DNA from: Saturnia japonica | Lineage: Eukaryota > Arthropoda > Insecta > Lepidoptera > Saturniidae | NCBI GenBank assembly: GCA_033032175.1 | Contig: CM065331.1 | Span: forward strand, 8,308,370-8,372,369 | Length of the DNA: 64,000 bases | Direction: 5' to 3' | Shown: one piece after another, positions 33,131 to 45,406 of the stretch | How positions within the stretch are numbered: position 1 is the stretch's first letter | Layout of the letters: each line of letters starts with the position of its first letter | The notes under the pieces: generated by a model | What the model was told of the DNA's origin: nothing | Seen by the model: only the letters and a program-made list of their open reading frames with translations | Database searches by the model: none | Position numbers and translations under genes: made by a program

Positions 33131-33235
33131 AACTGCTTTAACCGCGTGCGCTGACGTAATCGTTAATGATACGGAAATACAATGTTCTACAATAATATTG
33201 GTCCTTAGTATATCTAAAAAAAAACACAGATAGCA

Positions 33236-33430
33236 TTTGCCTTTTAGCATAGGCTAATCCTTACAAACAAAATTTACTTTATGATAAAGACAATTTTATG
33301 AAGTTAAAATTTTGCTCTTTAGAGTATGCTGTTCGGACACATAAATTTAAGAGATAAAGAAAAATTAAAATAACTTGTTGTTTGTCGGAAAAAGGAACGC
33401 GGGTGAAACCGTGGGGCACAATTAGTAACG
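33236..33430 (-). repeat. Dispersed repeat H, minus copy
   Basis: Reverse of 55012-55252: CCTTACAAACAAAATTTACT, CTTTAGAGTATGCTGTTC and GCGGGTGAAACCGTGGGGCA. Confidence 0.6.
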
Positions 33431-34210
33431 GAAATATGACGTTGCCAAGAACAAACAACTTTGAGAAATAATTATATTGCAATATATGAGAACGCTCGGT
33501 TTTAAATATCAAAACGATTTCCCAGAAGACCGTACACGAAGAAAGGTGGCATGGTATTCTTATTTCGCCGACTTCGTGTACATTTTCGTTTAATATAAAG
33601 TCTGCGAGTTGATTCCGAGAAGGAATAACTTTGCAACTAAACACTTATTTAACTAATTAAGTCGCCTCGTAAAGAGATATTCAATTTCATTATATTGATG
33701 ATACCCTATATGAACAACATCGTAATTCATTTAGAAATGATTATCAGAATAACAGTTTTTTAAAACACAAATGAAATTGTCTTTGAATTGATATTATACG
33801 TGAATTTTTTTTTTTTTTTTCGGAAAGAAATTCCTTACGGGAAAAGTCGACCTGTAGAAATCGTCACGTAATGCTCCCTCCATGCATATCACTCTTTCTC
33901 AGTATAGAGATTCTAATAGACGAGCATCGTACGCGGCCTGTTGTATAACCCCTCCTCAGTCGGCTGCCAAATTGCAAATAATTGTACTGCACGCGGAGGG
34001 CCCTCAAGGTGGTCTCGCGAAATAGGCGCGCGTTCAGTAATTCAATGGTTTATCAGTCATTTTGTATGGCACTTAATACATATAAAACTTACATCTATGT
34101 GTTCTTTATGAATTGGACACTAAGTAATCTTAAAGTAATGATAATATAATTTTAGTTAAGGAAAAATGAATCTCTATTAGCCGTAGAGATAAAGATAAGG
34201 CAGTAAGACT
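33431..34210. other. Low-repeat stretch with CpG-rich patch
   Basis: 33830-34030 looks unique and less AT-rich (GTACGCGGCCTGTTGTATAA, GCACGCGGAGGGCCCTCAAG, TAGGCGCGCGTTCAG). It could be a regulatory or untranslated region, but no motif settles this. No coding gene is supported. Confidence 0.35.
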
Positions 34211-34214
34211 ACAA

Positions 34215-34420
34215 GAGAATATTTAACCAAAAAGAAAACCAACATCAATGATTTTGAAGAGTTCCTTCGTGTATCTTCAAACTTGATGTTCCAATGGCAA
34301 CGAAATTAAAATAGGACCACCCTCGAGGTATCCCTTATCGAACAAAAAAAAAATAATTCGAGTCGGTTCATAAACAAAGAAATATAACCGAACATCCATA
34401 ACAAAATACATTCCCTTAAA
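34215..34420 (+). repeat. Dispersed repeat L
   Basis: AACCAACATCAATGATTTTG, TCAAACTTGATGTTCCAATG and AATTCGAGTCGGTTCATAAA match 18345 and 52017. Confidence 0.6.
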
Positions 34421-34935
34421 TGTACCTACCTATAATTGTATTTTATTAATATTAAAGTTACAATGTTATTCATATTGGGTGTCAATATTATCACGCCAAC
34501 AACTGTTTCGATAACTGGATTACATGACGTTCGTGACCATCAATTCACGGAGTGTCGTCCAATTAGTACTTCAGTAAAGTGTCAATAGGACGAACCTATT
34601 TTGTAAGTTTACACGACAATAGCCCAACACCTCGTCAAAATATATCAACAAATACCTTTAAAAATCGATACATGTTTGTATAAGTTATTATTTTACTTTA
34701 AAATTGGCCAAGGAACATATTCTAAAGACATTCGATATTTACACTAACCTAAAGATTATATAAAAATTTCTTGGTATTCTCTAGACTAGATCTACTTATA
34801 ATTATTCTGGGATTGATGTGAAATTTTAAAAGGTTTTTTATATATCAAAATATTCATAATATTTTTTATTTTGGTCAATTGTCTATCTGGAATATCAGAA
34901 TAAAAGCTTTTTACTACATGCATATGCACATGTAA

Positions 34936-35071
34936 ATACCCGGAACAATCAGGCAGACAAAAAATTTGTAAAAAATAATTATTATAGGTATATTTTAACA
35001 TACATTTAATAAAAAAACTGTTATTTTGACATTCCAAACTGATACTTCTATTTTATTTTATTTGTATAGGA
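34936..35071 (+). repeat. Dispersed repeat B, 3' fragment
   Basis: CCCGGAACAATCAGGCAGAC and CTGTTATTTTGACATTCCAA are the last part of repeat B. Confidence 0.55.
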
Positions 35072-36100
35072 TTTGTACTAATCAACAATAATCATACAAT
35101 AAAGTAATATCTCAATATTGTGTAGTGGCACAATTTCAAATCAATCAATAAATCAATGGATTATAAGGCCAAAAGAAAACTTGATTACGTTCTCAAGAAT
35201 CTTTTGTTTTTATAAAATTTCATGGTAACTCAGGATACTAAATATCCGTTCCATACAAAATATTCCTGTCCGAAGATCACATTAACTTGTGAACTTGAAA
35301 TTATATTTTACTTGTTACTTGCGATTAATTGTTATTATAGAACAAAGTGGCAAGATATAGATATCGTGTGTAAGTAGTTACTACCGAATAGCAAGTTTCA
35401 AAACACTTTTACAAAAAAAAACCTCTTGTGTACCTTACAAGATTGCATATACTGAGTTACCTTCAAAAATGTTGTCAGAAACAGTTTTTTTTTAATTACT
35501 ATATAACATATAAGTGTGGGTATTTTAGTTGATTGAGCATTTCATGTACAGTAAAATCGATTGTATTAGTTTCCAAACTAATAAAAATTGCATACCTACT
35601 TATATAATAACATCGTCTAAGTAAGCCAAATTAAAAAACAAAAACGTCTACTTTAAAGTTCATAAATTAAGGTCTAGAATATGAAGGATGGTATAAAGAA
35701 AGATAAAGAATTTATAATTACGAAGCAGTTAATTTTTGGTTTACATATTTGTTCCAGGTGTGTTATGTTAAGTTCCTAAGTAATGCTTTTCAAACCGGGA
35801 TTTCTAATGATAAAATAAATATTTTATCATTCATTGACCAACAACTACAAAAATATCTCGGTGTGACGCATAAAAGAATGATTGATCGAGATCAATGAAT
35901 GATTGATTTCAGTTGTGATTATTCCAGTTCATATTTAAAAGGAGGTCGACATTTTATCGAACGATATCTTGATAAATTCATACAGCGTCTCTCATCACGA
36001 ATTATGTACAAGTAATGGCTTACATTTAAAATTGTTAAATTTTCAAGATAATTTTTTTTAGTTGTTATTAACTGAATGTACTGAATACATTTATAAATTA
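35072..36100. other. AT-rich stretch, no gene seen
   Basis: No supported gene, RNA gene or assigned repeat. Confidence 0.4.
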
Positions 36101-36613
36101 ACTAGCTGTGCCCGCGACTTCGTTCTCGTGGACTACAGAATGTACTCGAATCGTACTACTCCCGCTTGCGTTTATGTGCTTATTGTGGATGATCCTTAGA
36201 AGATAGGGACACTGTCGCTGAATTTTTTATAGCTGCTTTTCATATCTATAATTATGTGATACATTAATTTAATATATCTCTGATAGTTTACTCAGCGTAA
36301 GCCATTTAAGCACCCGAATTGATTCACCATGACTAGTATTTTATTTTTTATTTGCGCGGAATATCAATTCTTTTTCTAAAATAAAAGTAGCCTAAGTTAC
36401 CCCTTATAACATCAGCTATCTGCCAGCGAAAATCTCGTCAAAATTGGTCCAACTGTTTTTAAGATTACCCGGAACAAACAGACAATTATTTTTTTATTTG
36501 TGTTTTTTTTTTTTGGAAGTGTCGTATATACTTTCACATGAATTTAATAAAAAAATTGTTACTTTGACATTACAAACAGACACTTCAATTTTATTAATTA
36601 TTTAGATATAGAT
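36101..36613 (+). repeat. Dispersed repeat B, near full-length
   Basis: Longest B copy: ACTAGCTGTGCCCGCGACTT, GTGGACTACAGAATGTACTC, GTAAGCCATTTAAGCACCCG, AAGTAGCCTAAGTTACCCCT and CATTACAAACAGACACTTCA. It serves as the reference for the others. Confidence 0.75.
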
Positions 36614-38310
36614 TTAATGTACAGAATGAATTTATATTTGTATAATAATAATTAATAGGTGCATATAGATCTGGTTATAACATACTATAATTCAACAGCT
36701 CTATCGATTTTCATAAACTTACAATAACGAACTTTGTTTGTTACCATTATAATATGCTCGTAACAACAATATTATTTAAGACTAATAACAGACCGCGACT
36801 TCGTTTACGTTAATTACAATAGAAAATTTGATAACAATAACAAAAAGCCTATAATAGCTTTACTCGCGCTATTTCACTTCATAGAATGTTGATAATTTAA
36901 GTTCGATGAGTAATAACGAAAAAAATATTGATGTAGGTTCGACATTTCACCGCTCATTACGACTTAGAACTTTTCAGCGATAAATGTCGACTTACTAATA
37001 ATAAGTATCTTCCATATCGGGCATTTGGGAACTGTTATTTCCACGAAACGTTACACAGTTCCTACGTTAGATGAGAGTGATATCAGTACGGACAACGAAT
37101 GCTTTATTTCAGTAAAATACCCGATAGGTTATCTGTATTTGCAGTTATTATTAATTACAAATTAAAAATTTTTATGCGTTAATAACTCTTTTTATAAGCG
37201 AATTTACTTAGTAAAATTGAAACACATAATATGTATTTTCTTCATTTCTAATCGAGAGTTTATTTGTAGCAATACCTATTCAGAACAACGTTGTAACTTT
37301 TTTTTTTAATAACAATAACAAACTTTTAATGAAGAGTACAAATATTCCCGTCGATCCCTACCATCACTCTTGATTACTGTATATATACCGGCTGATCCCG
37401 AAACGCCATGTATGTATGAAGGTGTACCTAAGGCCATTAAGAGCCCCACTAAGTAACAGTTGGCCAGCAAATATTAATTAGCCTGTCAGTTAATCGTAAT
37501 AGATCTCACACTTAGTTTCTTTTAAGGTTTTGGATTGACGGCTTAAGCGAACTGCGAGTATGTGGCTTTCGGCGACACGAGTCTCAGTCGTCAGGTATTG
37601 GAAGGACAGTCCGTAACCTCGAAGTCAAATTAAACACACTCTTGCAGTTATCGGTAATGATTCTCCTTAAAATACATATTAGAAAAAAACGGTCTGATCT
37701 GCGAGTAATTAAATAGGTCATTCTGAAGAGACTGCCTTAGTTCCCATACTAATGTTATGTGAGATTCTCTTTCTTGAAGCCACTTTTTTATCCAGTATCT
37801 TTTTTTGATGGCGAAGCTAAATGAACAAGCAGAATAGCACATCGTTTTTTACATAATAACATCACGGTGACTGTGAACTGTTGAACTGCCGACTATAGAC
37901 TTATGGTAGCCGCCTGCTAGTGCGTGGTCAAGACTGTTAACTGAGCCGATATTCGACCATCACCGGCAGGAAAGAATCGCTTAATGATTGGACTTTACTG
38001 ACCTGCCGACGGATCAGACGAAAGACTGCAGGTAAACTGTAACTCAATGAGGCCCTTTAGTGTGGGTCCAGCTGTAAACTAGCAATTTCCCTTAGCATAT
38101 GCTGAACTGGAGCCTTTTTTTATTTTGCTGCGATGGACTATTATAAACTATTTAAGTAATACTCCAACATATTGTAATTTATTTTTTGAATTTATATCCA
38201 TGTTTTCAAATGTATTTACTTTCTTTCATTAATATGCGACTATGGCAGGTGTTATATTTAGTGTATGGTGGCCGTGATCCAGTTGAACAGAACCAACATC
38301 AAAATTAAAA
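36614..38310. other. Gene-poor stretch
   Basis: 36790-36850 is a GACCGCGACTTCGTTTACGT-type repeat remnant. 37380-38100 appears low-copy and less AT-rich, but no frame longer than 64 codons and no recognisable product is present. Confidence 0.4.
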
Positions 38311-38319
38311 AAATGCTTT

Positions 38320-38470
38320 ATTCAATTTAGGCCCTAAGAAGGCACTTATGAACGTCAAAACACTACTACCGGTTCGGAAAACATTCCAGTCATAAAGAAG
38401 AACCGGTAAGAAACTCAATCGGGTTTATCTTTTTTTCCAACTATACAAAAAAGTTAATATAAAACAATAA
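38320..38470 (+). repeat. Dispersed repeat K
   Basis: TTTAGGCCCTAAGAAGGCAC, ACACTACTACCGGTTCGGAA and AGAACCGGTAAGAAACTCAA match 28379. Confidence 0.65.
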
Positions 38471-38670
38471 TAATAATTTAGTGGATGTACAGAGAGGGAG
38501 ACACTTCCAGACATCACTATCATTCACATAATGATCCACCCTATTATAACCTTTTGACAGTAAAACCCGCTTGGCATGGTCTTTGAATTTATTGTCCCGT
38601 AAATCAATAATATGCTTCGGGATCTTATTATAGAACCTACCACTATTTATTACCTAATTTATTAGTATGA

Positions 38671-38740
38671 ACTAAGTCTAAAGTCTAAGGTCCCACGTCT
38701 AAAGTCTAAGTCTTAAGTGTAAAGTCTAAGTTTAAAGTCG
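38671..38740. repeat. Short tandem repeat, unit about 12 bp
   Basis: Imperfect repeats of TCTAAAGTCTAAG (about five), broken by a GGTCCCACG insert. Confidence 0.8.
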
Positions 38741-38744
38741 TGTC

Positions 38745-40300
38745 CCCAGCATTGACTACATTAACTTTGTATGTTTTTATAAGAGAAAAATAAAGGTGAA
38801 ACCAGATTATATATAGCGTTTCAACATTTATACCGACATTACGACGTTATGTTATCGTGTCAGAGCGGGCAGAGAGATTAGATTAAATGCGTCTTTTGAA
38901 ATGTTTTTTATTTATTGTTTTTTATATATACACACAGAAATTTGTTTTATGTAGCTGTATTATGCTTATTGTGTTTTTGGCTTGATCTTTAGCCGAAGAT
39001 AATTAATTGCTTTTCAAAAGTCCGCCATAACCACAGACCAGAATAGGTAGAACATATTCATGAAGGTAGCCAGAATCTTGACTGGGGGGAGAGGCAAGGG
39101 AAAACTAATGATAAATAATAATTATTTTTATACTAACTTGACAAAATTATTTACTTTTACCCTATAGAGCAGTACCCACATCATTACTAGTCATCGAAAA
39201 TCTCGACACAGTTTAAGAATAGGGTCGTTTGGTTGCAACGGCCCCTATTAATGATACCATAGAAAACTCGCAAACGAATCAGTCGATATTGCACGAATCG
39301 GGTCACACGCACAACTCAAATATATCTTTGTGAAACAAGTGATTTGTGTAGTTTCGAAGACTTTAAATTACTAATAATTACAAAATATTTATTACTAGTA
39401 ATAATGCAAAAAAAAAATCATATCAGACAGGCAGTACCTACCAACCAGAGATTAGCACATTTAAACAAACAAAAAAACAATCTCTTGTTATAATATTAGT
39501 ATAGATTACAAAATATTTGCCACTAGTAACAGCCCGTGACTTCGTTCACGATAGTTACGATACAAAATTTAACAAGAATAAAAATAATGTATAACCCTAA
39601 CAGTAAAATAATTTTCAGAATCGGTTCAGTAGTTACAGAAATTATCTCTAACAAACATATTCCCAAAATTCACCTCTTTATATTATATAATTAAAATAAA
39701 ATCATAAATGAAATCTTTATTCAATTTAGGCCCTAAAACGGCCCTTACGAACGTCACAAAGTAAATAGAAAATTTAATTAACCCCCGACGCAAGTAACCT
39801 ATTCTTTGAGACCATTCTAATAAGCCCAAATACGATATCTCTGGTGTAAGTGGGTGCAGAGTTAGGTATCCTACAGATTCTAGATGACGCTGCAGTTACA
39901 GATCAAGGTTTTTCTAATATCATTGAAGTAACAGAAATACCAAATCTCGACTCAATCAGACCTATGCAGGATGCTCACTGCTCACATTTATTTATCAACT
40001 ATAAAAGAGCAGATAATCTTCAAACGGCCGAACAAATTTTCTTGAATTATAGCTAAGAGCATCCTCGAGCAAGATGCCATTGAAACGAAAAAATAAAAAT
40101 AAAAAAAAAACAGATCAATATCGGTTCAGCCGTTTGTGAGCTACGAAGCCACAAACAGACACACAGATACCCTCGTTAAACTTATAACACCCCTCATTAA
40201 TGTTGAGTAGGACTTACAAGAACCCGTACATTTGTACCGGTACATGACAAATAATGTAAAAGTACCTCATGGTACCTGCTCAATTCTACATGCTGTTTGT
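38745..40300. other. Gene-poor stretch with two decayed repeats
   Basis: 39526-39690 is a repeat remnant (GTGACTTCGTTCACGATAGT) and 39708-39790 a repeat K fragment (TTTATTCAATTTAGGCCCTA). The 68-codon frame at 39850 has no domain I recognise and is not called. Confidence 0.4.
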
Positions 40301-40309
40301 ATTACCTAT

Positions 40310-40915
40310 TTTAAATGTACTACCGAGCTTCAATACACCTCGCCCCTAATGTAACTTCAAATGTACTACAGAGCTTCAATACACCTCGCCACTAATGCAA
40401 CTTCAAATGTACTACTTAGTTTCAATACACCTCGCCCCTAATGTAACTTCAAATGTACTACCGGCTTCAATACACCTCGCCACTAATGCAGTTTCAAATG
40501 TACTACCGAGCTTCAATACACCTCGCCACTAATGTAACTTCAAATGTACTACCTAGTTTCAATACACCTCGCCCCTAATGTTACTTCAAATGCACTGCTG
40601 AGTTTTAAAACGCCTCGCCTCGCGTGTTACTTCAAAATATGTACTACCGAGCTTCAGAACACCTCGCCCCTCATGTTACTTCAAATGTACTACCGAGTTT
40701 CAAAACGCGTTACATGTTACTTTAAATGTACTACCGAGCTTCAGAACACCTCGCCCCTCATGTTACTTCAAATGTACTGGCGAGTTTCAAAACGCCTCAA
40801 TTGTTACTTTAAATGTACTACGAGCTTCAATTCGCATCGCCCCATGTATTACTTCAAATGTACTGCAAAGGATCAGAACGTCTCGCCTCATTTCAAGTGC
40901 TTCTTTGTACTGCCT
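40310..40915 (+). repeat. 46-bp minisatellite
   Basis: About 13 copies of a 46-bp unit (TTCAAATGTACTACCGAGCT then TCAATACACCTCGCCCCTAA). The first six are well conserved; later ones lose part of the CTCGCCCCTAATG segment. A 124-codon frame at 40544-40918 results from the repeat, not a gene. Confidence 0.93.
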
Positions 40916-41500
40916 TAGTACAGACTAATAAAAGCGTATTAAAAAGAGGCCATTCAATTTCAATTCAGACTCGTGTCCTACCAACTCTAGCCATTTTTGC
41001 GTCGGGATTTAAAACCACTAAAACCGGTTCGGACAAACATCCCAATCATCGAGATTATCTTTTATTCCCCCGTTTTCGTAAAATTTATTTGAAAAATCTG
41101 TTAAAGGATATTGTTACGTAAAAACAACCCTAAACTATCATTTAAAAAATTTGGCTTTTATCGAGTCGCATTTTTCGTACTACTTAATCGTAGTCTCACA
41201 GTGTTATAAAACAAGTTATCGCTATTTATTAATTCTCATGAAAAAATTATAAATACAGCTTAATTAATAATGTAAAAAAGTGCTTTGTAAAAAAAATTGA
41301 TGCATAAAGTTTCCAGTGTCTTCATCACTTTAAATGTATTTGTTAACATCTTTGATATTTAAAAGTACAAAAAATAACGTAAAAATAAAATAAAACCTAC
41401 TTACACCCAAACTGCAATACTGGTAGATGAAAATTAAAACAAAAAAAAAATCTAAATTTAAAACCGCACTTCTCAATTTTTTTAAAAGTTATAAGAACTC
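40916..41500. other. AT-rich stretch after the minisatellite
   Basis: A repeat K remnant (GCGTCGGGATTTAAAACCAC and ACCGGTTCGGACAAACATCC) lies at about 40998-41060. Nothing else assigned. Confidence 0.4.
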
Positions 41501-41504
41501 GAGA

Positions 41505-41620
41505 GAAGCGCGCGCGCCGCTTCCGCCAGCGTGGAACGAACACTGGCGATACGTTATCGCGGGCGATAACGCAGGCCGTTATGTTAGTAACGTAACGAAA
41601 CGAGGCGTTAGCCAACATAG
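41505..41620 (-). repeat. CpG-rich repeat P variant with perfect palindrome
   Basis: In reverse, CGTTTCGTTACGTTACTAAC is followed by ATAACGG. CGTTATCGCGGGCGATAACG at 41552-41571 is a perfect inverted repeat with 9-bp arms. The surrounding GCGCGCGCCGCTTCCGCC is CpG-dense. Confidence 0.5.
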
Positions 41621-41984
41621 ATTACATTGTTTGCAGACGGTTAACTGCAAACGAGAATCGGGTAAATATTAAAACAAAAAAATTTAGGGCAGTGTTACAA
41701 TGGGGTTTTTAGTACATTATAAAAATTACTTCATCTTTCAAGATTACGGTAATATCAATTCTATAATCGTTTCGCTGGCTGGAAAATAATTAAAATTAAG
41801 GACATATAAACCTCCGCTATAAAAAAAGGTGCGTGTTAACTCGGACGCACAATTGTAATTTACTCTTTAAGAATGATAGTCTTGGAATAAATATAAAATA
41901 AAACGTGTGCATTTCACACGCGTTAGAAGTGAAACCTTCAGAAAACAACAAATATCTTCTTTAAAATCTCTTTAAAAAAATCCT

Positions 41985-42065
41985 AAATGAATGGGACTCG
42001 AACTATCGACCACTCGTAATGCGTACATGTCTGGTCGTTACACTGCTAGGTCAATTCAACGACAA
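41985..42065 (-). mobile_element. tRNA-like SINE head remnant
   Basis: On the minus strand, CCTAGCAGTGTAACGACCAG (A-box-like) and GATAGTTCGAGTCCC (B box) at tRNA-like spacing, without cloverleaf arms. A SINE head is likelier than a tRNA gene. Confidence 0.4.
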
Positions 42066-42232
42066 TCAAATTCGTGAAAACCGTGTATAATTTTTTTATC
42101 TCATTCTCTCGCAGGCGAAATCCTATAGATGCATGCCTTTGTTTCTTTTTCGCTTTTTTTCTTTCATCGCGATTCTAATCACAAAGGTACTAAAGAAGTT
42201 TTCAGTTCAACAATAAAAAAATAATAATAATA

Positions 42233-42500
42233 TAAACTAAATTATTAAAAAGGAAACCAAAACCCAACTGGAACAATAACACTTGACTATTTTTTTTTTC
42301 TATTTTTGCTTTTTAATTGATTTCCACATCTCGTATTTAAATTATATAGCCTATGTCAATCCCACAATTAAGACGAATCTAACGATACCTCGTATGCTAA
42401 AGTCCATCAAGTCGCTTAGGCTACAGAGCGTGCCAAAGAAATAGACACACATACGCTCGAAAAATATAACCCTCCTTTTTCGCAGTCGGATAAAAATATC
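42233..42500 (-). repeat. Dispersed repeat C
   Basis: TAAATTATTAAAAAGGAAAC, TTAAGACGAATCTAACGATA and GTGCCAAAGAAATAGACACA match 19251. Confidence 0.7.
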
Positions 42501-44384
42501 GCGTGTTGCTCCCCATCCATTAGACAAATATCCAAACATTTGACAGTAAAGGAAATTACTAGACTTTCCGTTAAGAGCCGATGATAGATGAAATGGCTTA
42601 ACTTGATCCTCTGTTTCAGCAATAATACCGCAAGTTACATTTTTTTATAAATATATGTTAAAGTTGAAGATTGACGCTAAGTACTATGTTTGGCGAAAAC
42701 ATGATTGCATAAAATTTTCTCGATAGAAAAAAATTGCAAAGTTGCCTCCAAACCAAAAAATAAACCGCTAGTACTCAAAATATTCCACATATTACTTCAT
42801 GAAGCTTTGTATACTAACTGAACCTGAAACTGAACCAACTGAAGCATAAGTTCAGGTTTAGGAGACTATTATCTTCAGATCACGGTAATGTCAACTATTT
42901 ATTAATTAAAAAAGTTGTGTGTATTCATCACACATATTCACATTATTATCATTGATAAACTTCATGTCGCACTTGAGTTATTAGATTCGCACGCAGCTCT
43001 AAATTTTATCTTTTACTAAAAGCCAGAAAGAAATATAACATCAAAAAGTTTTATTGGTCGTACTATTTTGTTTTAATTTTTTTTTTACTATTTCCGTTAC
43101 GTCAAAGACTCAGATCCGACTACTACTACTTCAACAATATTACACTACATCGCAGAATGGTGATCGGTTTACTGATTACTTTTATGAAATCAACTACGAC
43201 AGTTTACTATGACTTTATCTTTTTCAACGCTATCTCCAGAACTATAGTGTGCGAGCGAGATAGAATGAGCTAGCGCGGGGAAGTAACAGTAAGTAAGTAA
43301 GTAACTTCGAGAAAACAAGTACGATAAAGAAATTATGATTAATTATACTATTCCCAAATTATAATTATTATCGTCGTGATGTGGCTAATATTTTAGCAAA
43401 GATCATGTCTGAAATATTTTTAATGACTCAGTACACATTACATTTCGTACGGTTATAGAAATTGTGACGAATATTATTTTATGAGTTTAGTGGAGTTGTT
43501 AGTGTATCAACTGAAATAAAAACATTTTGATGCGACGGTGGTCCAACAGAAACGCGCTCGGAAACCGCTTCGATCGGCTTCGAATCCTACCAATATTCTG
43601 AATGTAAAAAAATTGTATGTTTATTATTAAATCACGCAAAATGCTTAAATTTGGATAAAATTTGTCACAGAGACATATTGAAACTGAACTGTCTATTTTT
43701 AATTTCTTTCAGTACTCAATTCTGAAGTCCACTATAGGAAGTCGCGGGTAGAAGCTAGTTGTACAAAAAAACCTGAGCTTATTGAAGCGAAAAACCATAG
43801 CATGGCAATATTAAATAAAAATAATTGTTTCTGAGAGACAACTGCTGTTACCTAATTGACCATCTACAATTCTACTTTGTAACTCTTTGCGACACGTGAT
43901 CAAAGAGAAGGAAAACATACCGAACGCGCGTTCATAACACACACGGTAATTTAAAACTTGAACTATTTAGCTGCATATTATTGATATCAGCTTATATTAT
44001 GACTGTAGTTTAATTTTTCCCCATAAAATATAATTATACTACGTTATTTGATTAATATGTTACGTCTTTAAACTGTGTTAAATGGATAAAAAACAGAGGC
44101 AGTCGGTCATAAGGACCGGAGACAGAAGTGAAAACTAAATCTTGAATTTTGAAATCAATTATATTTTGAATTATTGCAGAGCATGTCGGTGACGCGAAAT
44201 CACAAGATTTTACCCATCCAAAAAGTCAAACACGCATATGATGATATGGTACAGTCGATTATGTACAATGTATTAGTGTATATTTGCGTATCATGTACAC
44301 AGACCGCTAAACTACACGTCGCTAGTCTGACGCAAGCGCAATACGTTACGAGCATGTTGAGGTCGTATTAAAGTAACTTATTAC
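42501..44384. other. Gene-poor stretch
   Basis: Mostly unique AT-rich sequence. 43245-43290 has a CpG-rich spot (GTGCGAGCGAGATAGAATGA) that may relate to repeat P, and 43284-43305 a short (AAGT)n run. No gene is supported. Confidence 0.4.
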
Positions 44385-44640
44385 TACTAGCTAGCAATCG
44401 CTCTCGACTGCCTTCGCGTTAATCCCCACTTACTTCAATAATCGTAGTTTCTTAAATCTTAAATAACTTTTTATTTAATGCAGATATCGTGATTTTTTTT
44501 AATAAGGACTAAGTAGTAATATGCTCGCAAAACGACACATACCTGTATCATTTTATTTACCTGTGTTCGGTCTAACTATCAGTCCAAATACCACTAAATT
44601 CTACTTATTTATTTTTTAGTATAATTATAATCTCTATGCT
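44385..44640 (+). repeat. ACTAGCTxxC-type repeat remnant
   Basis: CTTTTTATTTAATGCAGATA and ATCGTGATTTTTTTTAATAA resemble 56965-57005 (GAAGATATCGTGTTTTTTTT), so both belong to one decayed family. Confidence 0.4.
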
Positions 44641-44701
44641 ACAAAAGTTTTACTTGAAACGGTGTAGTAGCATTTTCTTTATGTATTAATTTTTATTTAT
44701 T

Positions 44702-44949
44702 AACTAGCTGTACCCGCGACTTCGTCTTCGACGAGCCACTGCTACTTTACTTTATAACATCAGCTATCTGCCAGTGAAAGTCCCGTTTCGGAGATTAGAC
44801 GGAACAAATAAACAGAAAGTCAAAAATTTTAAAATTTTGTTTGTTGTCATAAGTACTGTACCTATATACACTTTCTTATGTATTTAGAAAAATGCTGTTA
44901 TTTTCTCATTACAAACAGACACTTCAACTTTAGTTAATTCTATAGATTT
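44702..44949 (+). repeat. Dispersed repeat B with internal deletions
   Basis: Starts ACTAGCTGTACCCGCGACTT, jumps to AACATCAGCTATCTGCCAGT, then GTTTCGGAGATTAGACGGAA and CATTACAAACAGACACTTCA. Confidence 0.65.
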
Positions 44950-45406
44950 ATTGACAATATTTTGTTTGTTAACAAAATAATTATTACAATGGAATTACAT
45001 AAAATAGAAACGAAATTTGACTAGGTAAGAAGTTTTACCAAAAAAAAAAAAAAATATTTATAAGTATTTTGTCAAAGCTCAATAAAAAAATAAGTATTTA
45101 ACAAAATTAAAAAATAAACCAGGAAGGAATTTCGCAAGTCAGCTTTCTTGTCATTATCTATTCAATTTCCTGTATAGACTAAAAAACATGGCGGTCGTTT
45201 TTTACTCTGTCCTCCGTATTTTTAAAAAACTAAACTTCCGTAAAAATATATCTTATGCAATTAAGATATTCTATGAAGACAAACTTATTAAAGGAATTAA
45301 TACAACCAAAACTAAATATTATATTCGTACCATATTAGCACTTAATGAATCTCAATTTACCTGTGAAATATAAGCTAAATTAATTAAAATAAACGTATAG
45401 AATGAT
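44950..45406. other. AT-rich stretch, no gene seen
   Basis: A 61-codon frame (45188-45373) has no recognisable domain. Nothing else supported. Confidence 0.35.

Noticed and set aside
40544..40918. 124-codon open frame with repeated peptide-like segments
   Set aside because: It is produced by the 46-bp minisatellite, shifts frame from unit to unit and starts inside the repeat. Not a repeat protein.
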